NCBI GenBank assembly: GCA_934658705.1
Contig: CAKUHP010000006.1
Span: 1 to 60,107, forward strand
DNA: 60,107 nucleotides
DNA from: an uncultured Collinsella sp.
GTDB lineage: Bacteria > Actinomycetota > Coriobacteriia > Coriobacteriales > Coriobacteriaceae
Reading direction: 5' to 3'
Made by a program: the position numbers and the translations under genes
Notes under the pieces: generated by a model
The model's database searches: none
Told to the model about the DNA's origin: nothing
The model's input: the letters and a program-made list of their open reading frames with translations, nothing else
Shown: one piece after another, positions 1 through 8,400 of the stretch
Position numbering within the stretch: position 1 is the stretch's first letter
Layout of the letters: the number at the start of each line of letters is the position of its first letter

Positions 1-384
1 GATGCACGCACGCGTAAACTTCTGCATGACGTAGTTCGCCTCATTGCCGCCGCCTCGCGAAGAGCCGGTGGTCATGATAGCGTTAGGACCATATTCGTCA
101 ATTATGGCCTGCATCTTAGATGCGGTGAAATCCAGTGCCTCGTCCCAGCTTACGCGCTCAAGATCCGCGCCCTTGGTGCGGCGGATCATCGGGTGCAGTA
201 CGCGAGGAGTCAAGATCTTGGTGTCGTTGATGAAGTCGTAGCCGCTCATGCCCTTAAGGCACAGCTCGCTCTGGTTGGTGATGCCGTTGAGCGGTTCGGT
301 ACCCACGACCTGGCCGTTTTGGACCAAGAGGTTAAACTGGCAACCGGCGCCGCAGTACGGGCAGATCACTTTATGCTTCTCCAT
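1..384 (-). CDS. fdhF: Formate dehydrogenase H-type molybdopterin oxidoreductase, N-terminal part (runs off left edge)
   Basis: These are the first 128 residues of a molybdenum/tungsten bis-MGD oxidoreductase that probably oxidises formate to CO2. Residues 8-15 read CPYCGAGC and a fourth cysteine is at residue 42 (CLKG), the same [4Fe-4S] ligand spacing as E. coli FdhF, with the conserved Lys two residues later. YDFINDTKILTPR, SWDEAL and TTGSSRGGGNEANYVMQKF also follow FdhF closely. The ATG at 384 has a strong AAGGAGGG ribosome site. The active-site residue (Sec140 in E. coli) would lie about a dozen codons outside the window, so it cannot be read here. The gene follows the hydN-like ferredoxin gene by 74 bp on the same strand, probably one operon. 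Assignment to the FdhF family is firm; the exact role (formate hydrogenlyase, or a stand-alone enzyme with another acceptor) is not. Confidence 0.93.
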   Translation of the reverse strand, partial: MEKHKVICPYCGAGCQFNLLVQNGQVVGTEPLNGITNQSELCLKGMSGYDFINDTKILTPRVLHPMIRRTKGADLERVSWDEALDFTASKMQAIIDEYGPNAIMTTGSSRGGGNEANYVMQKFTRACI

Positions 385-458
385 GACACCCTCCTTCCTT
401 TCTCTGCTACCGAATGCTCGGTACTTATTTGACAATCATTGGGCCTGTCGCCCGACGC

Positions 459-977
459 TTACGCCTCGTTTTCGATGGTGGCGCGGGCACGCTCGGCAGT
501 CAGTTCTGCCAGGCGCTCCTCGTCTACCAGGGTGAGGCCCTTGGTCGGGCACGCCTCGGCACACGCCGGACCGCCGGGACGGTCCACGCACAGGTCGCAC
601 TTGAGCACGAAGCTCTTAGTCTGCGAACCCACGCGCACGTCACCCATCAAGACGGGGACCTGCGTGGTCGCCACGCTCACGGCGCCAAAGGGGCATGCCA
701 TGACGCAGCTCTTGCAGCCGATGCAGTTGTCCTCGTTGACGCCGATGCGATGGTTCTTTGGATCAAAGAACAAGGCGCCCGTGGGACAAGCCTTGGCACA
801 CGGTGCATCCTCGCAGTGATGGCAAGCCACCGGTGCGGAAATCTCGTACGTACGCGTCACGCGCAGGCGCGGCGCGGCGATGTTACCGGGGATGTCGTGC
901 GCCTCGATACACGCAGCCATGCAGGTTTGGCACCCAATGCAGCGCGAAGAATCGGCTACGACTCGTTTATTGCCCAT
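459..977 (-). CDS. hydN: HydN/HycB-like 4Fe-4S ferredoxin subunit for formate dehydrogenase
   Basis: A 172-aa polyferredoxin that passes electrons from the formate dehydrogenase encoded next to it. Four cysteine clusters are visible in order: CIGCQTCMAAC at residues 13-23, CHHCEDAPCAKACPTGA near residue 57, CIGCKSCVMACPFGA, and CDLC..ACAEACPT, enough for four [4Fe-4S] centres. The N-terminus (VVADSSRCIGCQTC) resembles E. coli HydN, and the length fits that family. The start at 977 (MGNKRVV) is preferred over an upstream in-frame ATG because AGGAGGG lies just before it and homology begins there. Cytoplasmic, with no signal peptide. The gene precedes fdhF by 74 bp, so the two are probably co-transcribed. 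HycB, or the iron-sulphur subunit of another formate dehydrogenase, is an alternative name. Confidence 0.88.
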   Translation of the reverse strand: MGNKRVVADSSRCIGCQTCMAACIEAHDIPGNIAAPRLRVTRTYEISAPVACHHCEDAPCAKACPTGALFFDPKNHRIGVNEDNCIGCKSCVMACPFGAVSVATTQVPVLMGDVRVGSQTKSFVLKCDLCVDRPGGPACAEACPTKGLTLVDEERLAELTAERARATIENEA

Positions 978-1154
978 GTTGTTCACTCCCTCCTGAATCC
1001 CATGCCGGAGAGATCCTGTCGACATTGACCCAAGCCGCCCGTGGCCTGGCATCGACGTATCGAATGCATGCGGCGAAACATACACTCGATAGAATTCCTC
1101 CAACGATATACAGGTTAAATATACGCAGTTGCAGGGGGCAAACTTGAGCATAGG

Positions 1155-1180
1155 CCCTGCAATACGGGTGTATTGCAGGG
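1155..1180. promoter_or_regulatory. Perfect 10-bp inverted repeat upstream of the hydN-fdhF operon
   Basis: CCCTGCAATA, a 6-nt spacer and TATTGCAGGG form a perfect dyad about 180 bp upstream of hydN. A further half-site, TTGCAGGGG, occurs at 1129-1137. The dyad is followed by GTTTT on the plus strand and could look like a terminator, but no plus-strand gene precedes it, so an operator or a structured leader element is more likely. Apart from this and the repeats at 1253-1393, the 425-bp gap (978-1402) is AT-rich and shows no gene. Confidence 0.4.
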
Positions 1181-1252
1181 GTTTTGGCAGGTTGGAATTA
1201 TTCTCTAGAAGCTATAAAGGTGAGTGTATTACATGCGTACATCCAAGGGGGA

Positions 1253-1393
1253 TTTCACGCTCGTTTATAAAGGATGTAATACGTTTGATATATATTTCGC
1301 GCTCATTTACTTGAGTGCAATAAAGCAGTGGTTATAAGATTGGTTATTAGTAGCTAATGCTGTATTTGACCATTTATATTGCACGCTCATTAA
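1253..1393 (+). promoter_or_regulatory. Three imperfect direct repeats upstream of the toxin-antitoxin operon
   Basis: TTTCACGCTCGTTTA (1253-1267), TTTCGCGCTCATTTA (1295-1309) and ATTGCACGCTCATTAA (1378-1393) share a CGCTCrTT core. The third ends against the ribosome-binding site of the antitoxin gene. Repeated sites before a toxin-antitoxin pair are typical of autoregulation by the antitoxin; that role is inferred here. Confidence 0.4.
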
Positions 1394-1405
1394 GGGAGGC
1401 CAGTG

Positions 1406-1729
1406 ATGTCATCGACTCAAAAACGAGCCATCCTGCAGGTGCGCATTCGCGAGGAAGACAAGCAGCACGCCGAGCATCTCTACGACGCCATGGGCACATC
1501 GCTCGCCGAGGCTGTCCGCCTTTTTGTTTCGCAGAGCATCCTCATGCGCAAACTGCCTTTTCAGCCGATCGCCGTGCGCTCAAAGGACGGCACGGCTGCC
1601 TACGGAGTGCTTAAGGCTTACGGGGACCCCAATCGCCGGTCCGAGGAACGCAACGCCTGGATTGAATATCTCGCCGCAGAAAGCGACGATTCGATCTTGG
1701 GTCCCGAGGAAGTAGACATCCATGAGTAG
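1406..1729 (+). CDS. RelB/DinJ-type antitoxin
   Basis: A 107-aa protein resembling RelB/DinJ ribbon-helix-helix antitoxins: LQVRIREEDKQHAEHLYDAMG followed by TSLAEAVRLFVSQSI, the strand plus two helices of the DNA-binding fold, at residues 10-50. The remaining half is acidic and probably wraps the partner toxin. ATG at 1406 is preferred over the GTG three bases earlier because of spacing from AGGGAGG. The stop codon overlaps the start of the PIN-domain gene (ATGAGTAG), so the two are translationally coupled. RelB partnering with a PIN toxin instead of RelE/YafQ is a mixed pairing but has precedents. It probably represses its own operon through the upstream repeats. Confidence 0.75.
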   Translation: MSSTQKRAILQVRIREEDKQHAEHLYDAMGTSLAEAVRLFVSQSILMRKLPFQPIAVRSKDGTAAYGVLKAYGDPNRRSEERNAWIEYLAAESDDSILGPEEVDIHE

Positions 1730-2225
1730 CACCATCATCGACGAGACCGTTATCCTACGCTACCTGCTTAACGACGACGAGGTCCTGTCGCCGCGCGCCG
1801 CCAAGGTTATCGCCACGCGCACCACCCGCGTCTACCCCGAGATCATCACCCGTGTCGCCGTCACGTTGCGCGATGTCTACAAGATCCCCCGCCCCAAAAT
1901 CGCGGCGGCGCTGACCAGGTTGCTCGACGACGTCATGGTCGACGAGCCCACCGTCATCGCCTTTGCCATCAAGCTGTTCGGCAGGACACATATGGACTTT
2001 AGCGACTGCCTGCTCGCAGCCCGCACCGCCATCTACGACGACGACGTCGTGAGCTTTGGTAAGCCCGTCATCCAAGGCATGATCGACTACCGCCGCAAAC
2101 GCATCAACGTAGCCGAAGCACGCGAACGCGCCACCGACGCCCGCGATGGCCATGCCGCACGCGACGCCCGCAACCGCAGCACCGACGCCACCATCGACAA
2201 GCTACGCCACCGCCCCCGCAACTAA
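1722..2225 (+). CDS. PIN-domain ribonuclease-like toxin (VapC family)
   Basis: A 167-aa protein whose first 130 residues look like a PIN domain, the Mg-dependent RNase fold of VapC toxins. Asp7 in IIDETVILRYLLNDD occupies the first catalytic position, Glu40 (YPEIITRVAV) the second, and MDFSDCLLAA supplies the third acidic residue. The usual fourth Asp (TFDK in typical members) appears as VVSFGKPV, and the canonical DTN is DET, so activity may be reduced or altered. The C-terminal 35 residues are a basic, Arg-rich tail. The start overlaps the antitoxin stop by 8 bp, the classical toxin-antitoxin arrangement. A 70-bp palindrome follows 45 bp downstream. Confidence 0.72.
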   Translation: MSSTIIDETVILRYLLNDDEVLSPRAAKVIATRTTRVYPEIITRVAVTLRDVYKIPRPKIAAALTRLLDDVMVDEPTVIAFAIKLFGRTHMDFSDCLLAARTAIYDDDVVSFGKPVIQGMIDYRRKRINVAEARERATDARDGHAARDARNRSTDATIDKLRHRPRN

Positions 2226-2270
2226 CCGACAGACAACGGCATCGCCCGCCCCTCAGCCCCATCCCCTCCT

Positions 2271-2339
2271 AAGTTGCGGTGAAATAGTTCCTGGATTTAG
2301 GCTTATTCGAGCTTTTCAGGAACTATTTCACCGCAACTT
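2271..2339. repeat. Palindromic repeat, AAGTTGCGG family, copy 1
   Basis: Arms of 23 bp at 2271-2293 and 2317-2339 are perfectly complementary and surround a 23-nt loop. The arm begins AAGTTGCGGTGAAATAG, shared with copies at 3581, 34825 and 56043. The flank CCCATCCCCTCCT is also found, inverted, beside copy 2. It may act as a terminator for the toxin gene. Nothing else is evident in the gap 2226-2523. Confidence 0.85.
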
Positions 2340-2523
2340 CCCGTAAGGATGGTTTTTAATACCGCCGAAAGGCCATTATCGACCGTTTGCCGATGTGCCC
2401 AGCTCCGTTATAAGCCCCTGACCTGCACCGTCAAGCTTTTGGTCAGTTCATGGCAAGGTCCGACAAAATGAATATGCGATAGCTTGATGTCATTCGTTCC
2501 CTCTCAATGCCTTGGGGTCGCCA

Positions 2524-3519
2524 ATGAGTAACGATGACCGCTGCACCAAACCACAGGTAAAGCTATTCTTCTCGATATTCGAGGCTCATCATGACGGACG
2601 CCTATTTGTAGCTACGGAAAAATGGGATGAACGATGCGCCTACGCACTCATGAAAAAACAAATGATCGTTCGACTCTATAACCACGTCTATGCCGACCCT
2701 ACATATTGGAATGACCTTGGCATAGAAGGTCGAATCTTTCAGCTGGCATCCGCCATTGCGATCGTTGAACCGGATGCCGTGTTTTGCGGAGCAACAGCGG
2801 CACTGCTCTACGGCATCGGTTCTGCATATTCGCTTCTCGACAAGGTGCAAGTGCTGCTTCCGCGTTCCACCAGACGCGATACGTATGAATTCGTTGAGTA
2901 TCGTCGCTGGCGGGCGGGCGAAGTGTGGCAGCTCGGCCCGTTTACGCTCACGGATCCGTATCGAACGGTTGTCGACATCGCCCGAACGACCGCTTTTCGC
3001 TATGCGCTGGGTTATGTCGACGGGTTGGCTCGTGAGTACGGTGTCGAGCGTGAAGAATTACGTGCATATGCACAAGCGAACTGCCGCGGACTGCACGGCA
3101 TCGCGCGCGCATTTGACGTTTTTTAACACATGGATGGCAGATCGGATAACGGTGGAGAACCCGAAGCACGGGCAGCAATGATTCTGGCGGGAGTTACCGC
3201 TCCCGAACTTCAGGTTGAAATCACTCGACCGGGAAACGCCGGCTATTATTTGGCAGATTACGGCTGGCAGATGCCAAACGGCTCCTGGATGCCGGCTGAA
3301 CTGCATGGACTAGGCAAGTTTGAGGACGATGCCCAAAATGATCCGGAACATACTGCGGCAAACACCTATCGGGCTGCCCTCATGCGCGACGCGAACCTGC
3401 GTGCCATGGGCCACAACGTCATTCATTTCAAACTTTCAGACACCTACGATGTCGAAGCATTTGGCGCCATGTTGCGCGGCCATGGCATTCCGACAACAAA
3501 ACCTTACGTCGGCTCCTGA
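2524..3519 (+). pseudogene. AbiEi-like regulator/DUF559-type nuclease gene, interrupted by an in-frame stop
   Basis: Two open segments lie in the same reading frame, separated by TAA at 3124-3126 (2524-3126, then 3130-3519). The first, about 200 aa, has a helical N-terminus and a middle (AVFCGATAALLYGIG, LTDPYRTVVDIART) like AbiEi-type antitoxin/transcriptional regulators. The second, 129 aa, begins DGRSDNGGEPEARA and continues ELQVEITRPG, DYGWQMP and HNVIHFKLSDT, resembling the C-terminal Vsr/DUF559 nuclease-like domain that is often fused behind such N-termini in actinobacteria. Because frame is kept across the stop, one nonsense change, or a deliberate two-gene split, explains the layout. 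No ribosome site is obvious before the second ATG at 3130, which favours a broken gene. Fusion in relatives is recalled from the family and was not checked. Confidence 0.6.
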
Positions 3520-3580
3520 CCAACGGCACGCATCTTCTCGACAACAGAACCCAACATCGGCCCAACCAACTCGGCCTCAA

Positions 3581-3651
3581 TAAGTTGCGGTGAAATAGTT
3601 CCTGGATAACAGCTTTAGCGGCTAATCCAGGAACTATTTCACCGCAACTTA
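3581..3651. repeat. Palindromic repeat, AAGTTGCGG family, copy 2
   Basis: Perfect 27-bp arms (3581-3607 and 3625-3651) with a 17-nt loop. It sits between the convergent split gene and the tRNA genes, so a bidirectional terminator role is plausible. The stem word matches copy 1 through AATAGTTCCTGGAT. Confidence 0.87.
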
Positions 3652-3701
3652 GGAGGGGATGTGGGGCAGTTTTGATTCCCGTCGCCCGGCACGTAAACGA
3701 A

Positions 3702-3736
3702 AACGGCTCTGGTCCCCATAAGGAACCAAAGCCGTT
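3702..3736 (-). terminator. Intrinsic terminator of the tRNA-Pro/tRNA-Gly transcript
   Basis: On the minus strand AACGGCTTTGGTTCC pairs with GGGACCAGAGCCGTT and is followed by a TTTTCGTTT tract, 12 nt after the tRNA-Gly CCA end. Confidence 0.75.
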
Positions 3737-3748
3737 AAAACAATCATA

Positions 3749-3822
3749 TGGAGCGGGCGACGGGAATCGAACCCGCGTCATCAGCTTGGAAGGCTGGGGT
3801 TCTACCATTGAACTACGCCCGC
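3749..3822 (-). tRNA. tRNA-Gly (anticodon UCC), CCA encoded
   Basis: The cloverleaf is readable on the minus strand: acceptor GCGGGCG pairs with CGCCCGC, the D-loop has GGTAG, the anticodon arm is CAGCCTTCCAAGCTG with anticodon TCC, and the T arm is GGGTTCGATTCCC. The discriminator T is followed by an encoded CCA (3749-3751). It is co-oriented with tRNA-Pro, 6 bp upstream in transcription order. Confidence 0.96.
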
Positions 3823-3828
3823 AAGATA

Positions 3829-3905
3829 TGGTCGGGACGACAGGATTTGAACCTGCGACATCCTGCTCCCAAAGCAGGCGCGCTACCAAACTGCGCCACG
3901 TCCCG
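3829..3905 (-). tRNA. tRNA-Pro (anticodon UGG), CCA encoded
   Basis: On the minus strand the acceptor CGGGACG pairs with CGTCCCG, the anticodon arm CCTGCTTTGGGAGCAGG carries TGG, and the T arm reads CAGGTTCAAATCCTG. The discriminator A is followed by encoded CCA. Confidence 0.96.
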
Positions 3906-3996
3906 AAGGTGTTGAGCAGCTAAGGTCTAAACCTTGCGTGTCCCAAAGCGAAGGAAATTATAGGGGAGACTCCCCGCCTGTGCAAGCGCAGAAACC

Positions 3997-5354
3997 CTAG
4001 CTCCTCGAATGTGCGACAAACTGGCTATGGGCCAGGCCGATCACAAACGCCACCACGGCAACCGGCGCCCAGGCGGCACCGATGTCTGCCAGGGGCAGCG
4101 CATCGAACGGCAGCCAGGCACCCGCAAAGAACGCATCGCGGACCGAGGTGATCACACTCTGCACGGCGACCACACCGCCGACCCAGACCCACACCTGCGG
4201 ATGCGCGTCGCAAAACCCGTGCACCAGGCCCATAAGCACCAACACAATGGCAACGGGATACAAGGCGTTGAGCATGGGCACCGAGAACATAAGGATCATG
4301 TCGAGGCCCACGTTGGAAAGCACGCACGAAAACGCTGCGAACACAAAGGCGAGGATCGCGAAGGGGCGACGCATGGCCTCCTCGGAAGCCTCCGCTCCCC
4401 CCTCGACCACATACGTCTCGCAGAAGTAGCGCGAGCAGCAGCTAATGAGGCCAATGCACACGTTCATGCAGGCGAGGAAGAAGATCGCGAAGACCACGAC
4501 CGTGCCGGCCAGCCCAAAGTGCATGGAGGCTGAGCGAGCAAGGATGGCAGCGCCGTTGGTAGCGTCGGGCATCACGGTGCCGAGCTGCATACCGGCAAGG
4601 GCCAAGCCACAATAGATGATGGCCATGAGCACGCCGGCGATCACACCGGAGCGGGAGATCTCGAAGGCGACACGTCTGCCATCGGTCACGCCCAACTCGT
4701 GGATGGTCTCGGCGATGATGATGCCGAAGGCGAGCGATGCGAGCAGATCCATCGTCTGATAGCCGGTCAAGAAGCCTTGGACTGCAGCGCCGGCATCATA
4801 GGGAGCTTGCGGGGCAGCAGCCGGTCCCAGGGGCGAGATCACGGCGGCACCCACGACCAGCACGATAAGCGCAATGAGCGCAGGACCCGTAATGCGACCG
4901 AGCACGCGCGTGATGACGCCGGGGCGCAGCGTGAGCGCAAACGCGACCACGAAGAAGGCGACAGCGAAGACCAAGCGTGCGGTGCCAAGCGAGATGCCCT
5001 CGGGCAGCAGCGGCACCAGCATCTCGAAGGCCGTGGAGCTCGTACGAGGAATGGCCAGGCACGGACCGATCGCCAGATACACTGCCGCGACGAAGAACTC
5101 GCCAAACTTGGGGTGCACGCGACCGGCCAGCTCGCGCGCCGTTCCGGCAAGCGCCACGGCGATAAAGCCCATGACGGGCAGGCCGATAGCGGCAATCAAA
5201 AAGCCGACCATGGCAAGCGGCGTGGCCGTGCCGGCCTGGAGCGCCAGCAACGGCGGAATGATCAGGTTACCGGCACCAAAGAGCATCGAGAACAGAGCGA
5301 TGCCGACGGTAACGACATGGTCGGAGCGAAGGCCGCGCGGAGCAGATGAAGCCA
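3997..5354 (-). CDS. brnQ: Branched-chain amino acid:cation symporter (LIVCS family)
   Basis: A 452-aa polytopic membrane protein of the BrnQ/LivII family, which imports leucine, isoleucine and valine with Na+ or H+. The N-terminal helix VGIALFSMLFGAGNLIIPPLLAL is the family hallmark, and about twelve hydrophobic segments follow, including TARLVFAVAFFVVAFAL and TGYQTMDLLASLAFGIII. The start at 5354 (MASSAPRG) is chosen over an upstream ATG because of the AAAGGTGG ribosome site and because homology begins soon after. The gene stands alone between the tRNA pair and the terminator of the giant adhesin gene. Confidence 0.9.
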
Positions 5355-5383
5355 TAAGGCCACCTTTCGGGTCGAAACAAATA

Positions 5384-5408
5384 CGGGACGGGCAAAATAC
5401 CCGTCCCG
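5384..5408 (-). terminator. Intrinsic terminator of the giant surface-protein gene
   Basis: CGGGACGGG, a 7-nt loop and CCCGTCCCG form a perfect 9-bp stem; on the minus strand it is followed by TATTTGTTT. It lies 65 bp past the adhesin stop and 30 bp before brnQ. Confidence 0.75.
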
Positions 5409-5472
5409 CAAGTATAAACGCTTGAGCAGCCAGATTGTGCAAAGCGTCAATCTAGGTGCCCCTTTTGAGCCG

Positions 5473-8400
5473 CTACGCGCCCGGATGGCGGCGACGGAGC
5501 AGCTCAAGCCCCAGCGCGATAAGCGCAGCAGCGCCCGCGGCAAGAGCAACGGCAAGCGGCGCTTTGTCGCCCGTATCGGCGAGCTGCTGCGCGCTCGTCT
5601 TGGACGAAACCTTCTTGCCGGAGTTTTCCGCGCCATTCGCATTTGCCTTATCGGCTGCAGAACCATCCGAGCTACCGGGCCTTGCCGGGTCCTTGGAATC
5701 CGACTGGTCGGAATCGGGAGCACCGGGCTTATCCGGTTGGTCAGGGTCCGGGCCATCGGGCTTATCCGGGCTCGGCTCGACCGGCTCGGGGTCGACGGGC
5801 TCCTGCTTCCTCTTCACCGTCAGCGTGCCAGGCTCGACGACGACGTCGAAGTTCGGGTCGGCAACCGTCGCGCCAATCTGGTACGTGCCCGCTGGCGAAT
5901 TCTCATCGGCATCACAGGAGTACTCGACCTTCACGCCCGAGGTGCCGACCGCGCTCTCCAGGCTCGAGGTGAACGCGGGGTTCGCCTCCCCCTCGTAGCG
6001 CTCGGCGTCATCGACCTTTACCTTGAGCTTCGCCGGCGTAATCTTGAACTTACGCGAGGCGGCGCCGATATACCCGTTGCTTCGCAGCGTGGCAACAACG
6101 CGGTACGTGCCGGCATCGGTCGGGGCCTCGCTCGACGAATAGTGCGTGCCGTCCGTCCCGTAATACCTGATCCTCAGGTCGCCCTCGCAGGCCTTGGGGA
6201 CACCCGTGACCTCGGGCGCTTGGGCATCACCGCTGTAGACGAAGCTGCCGCCCTCAAATGCAAGCTCGACTCGCTTCGCCTGGGCAACCAGCACAAAGTG
6301 CGCGGTCACCGTCTCTCCCTGAGCGTCCTTGCACGTAACGTCGAAGGTGGAAACACCCGCCTTGGAAGGAGTTCCCGAGAGCGTCAGGCCACCCGACGTG
6401 CGGGATAGCTTAAGCCCATCGGGGAGTTTCGCGTCGTCCCACGTGTACTCGTACGGCGCCTCGCCGCCCGCAGCGCCCGCGATCGTCGCGCGGTACGCGC
6501 CATGTGCACGCGCCACCGGCAGCAGGCCGCCGTTGAACACAAGAGCATCCCGGGGCACAACGGACACGACAGCACGATCGCTGTCCGCCTGCGTCTCAGT
6601 GCCAAGGTAGCGCTGAGTGATGCGGCAGAAGTACTCGCCGGCGCAATCGTCATCGAGGTTCTCGATGAGGAGCGTCTCCCCCGTCTCGCCCTCGAGCGCC
6701 ACGGCCTCGCCGTCCACCATGCGGAACCACTGATAGGACAGTTCGACATCGGCAGCCGAACCCGTGGACGAGGACGCGTGGTCGAGGACGCTCTCCCCCG
6801 CCTCGGCAGCAACCGAGAGCACGGCAGCATCGCCCTCGTGGGCGCTCGCGTCCTGCGGCTGGGCGATCACCATCGGGGCATCCGCCTTCGCGAACTCGAA
6901 CGTGACCTCCTGCGAAACGGTGACGCCACTCAGCGTGACCTCGTACGCTCCGCCCTTATAGTCAGAGATGTCGAGGTCGACGACCTTGTCCGAACCGTCC
7001 TCCGTGACCGTCGCCCGTTCGAGGTAGCAACCCTCGTCGGGCGTCGCCGAGAGCGTCGCGTCCCCGCCCGCATCAACGGTTATCGAAGCGTTATCGACCG
7101 AACCGTTGACCGCCCTTGCCTTCACTTCAAAGCGTTCGGGCTTGTTCGGGTTATCGGGCTCGGGATTGTCCGGGTCGGGGTTATCAGGATCGGGCTTGGG
7201 GTCCGGATTGTCGGGATCCGGGTTGTCCGGGTCAGGGTTATCCGGATTGTCCGGATCCGGGTTGTCCGGGTCAGGCTGATCGGGATCGGGATTATCCGGG
7301 TCGGGATCGACGGGCTCCTGCTTCTTTTTCACCGTCAGCGTGCCAGGCTCAACGGTCGCATCGAAGTTCGGATCGGCGACCATCGCGCCAATCCGGTACT
7401 CGCCCGCCGGAGAGCTCTCGTCGGCATCGCAGGAGTACTCGGCCTTCACGCCCGAAGTGTCAACCGCGCTCTCCAAGCTCGAGGTGAACGCGGGGTTCGC
7501 CTCTCCCTCGAAGCGCTCGGCGTCATCGACTTTCACCGTTAGCTTCGCAGGCGCGATCTCGAACTCACAGGCGGCGGCACCGACATAGCCATGGGCTCGT
7601 AGCGTTGCAACAGCGCGGTACGTGCCGGCATCAGTCGGAGCCTCGGTCGAGGAATAATGCGTGCTTCCGGTCCCGTAGTATTTAATCCTGAGATCGCCCT
7701 TGCAGACCTTGGGAGCACCGGAAACTTCGGGCGCCTGCGGCGCACCACTGTAGGTAAAGTCGCTATCCGCAAACGTAAGCTTTACACGCTTCGCCTGGAC
7801 AACGAGCGCAAAGTGGGCAGTCGCGGTCTCGCCGCGGGCATCCGTGCACGTAATATCGAAGGCAGAAACACCCGTCTTGGACGGAACACCCGAGAGTGTC
7901 AGACCGCCCGAAGTACGGGTGAGCTTGAGCCCGTCAGGGAGCTTTGTCTCATCCCACGCGTACTCGTACGGAGCTTTGCCGCCCGCGGCCCCGGCAATCG
8001 TTGCGCGATAAGTATCATGCGCACTCGCCGCCGGCAGCACGTCGCCGTTAAACACGAGAGTATCCCAAGGCACGACGGAAACGACGACATGGTCACTGTC
8101 CGACCGTACCTCGGTACCGAGGTAGCGCTGCGTGATGCGGCAGAAGTACTCGCCTGCCCGCTCGTCATCAAGGTCCGAGAGCAACAGCGTCTCTCCCATC
8201 TCGCCCTCGAGCGCAACGGCCTTGCCATTCACCATGCGGAACCACTGGTAGGAAAGCTCGGCGTCGGCGGCAGAGCCCGTGGACGAGGCCGCGTGGTCGG
8301 CGACGTTCTTGCCCGCCTCAGCAGCGACCGAGAGCGCAGCGGACTCGCCCTCGTGGGCGCTCACGTCCTGCGGCTGCGCGACCACACGCGGCACGTCCGC

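Noticed and set aside
459..1151. Longer version of the HydN-like protein from the upstream ATG
   Set aside because: The first 58 residues show no homology, lack a ribosome site, and cross the promoter region.
7130..7310. Tandem repeats as a CRISPR array
   Set aside because: The repeats are in frame, 12 bp in period and encode DPDNP units of the adhesin linker; there are no spacers or cas genes.
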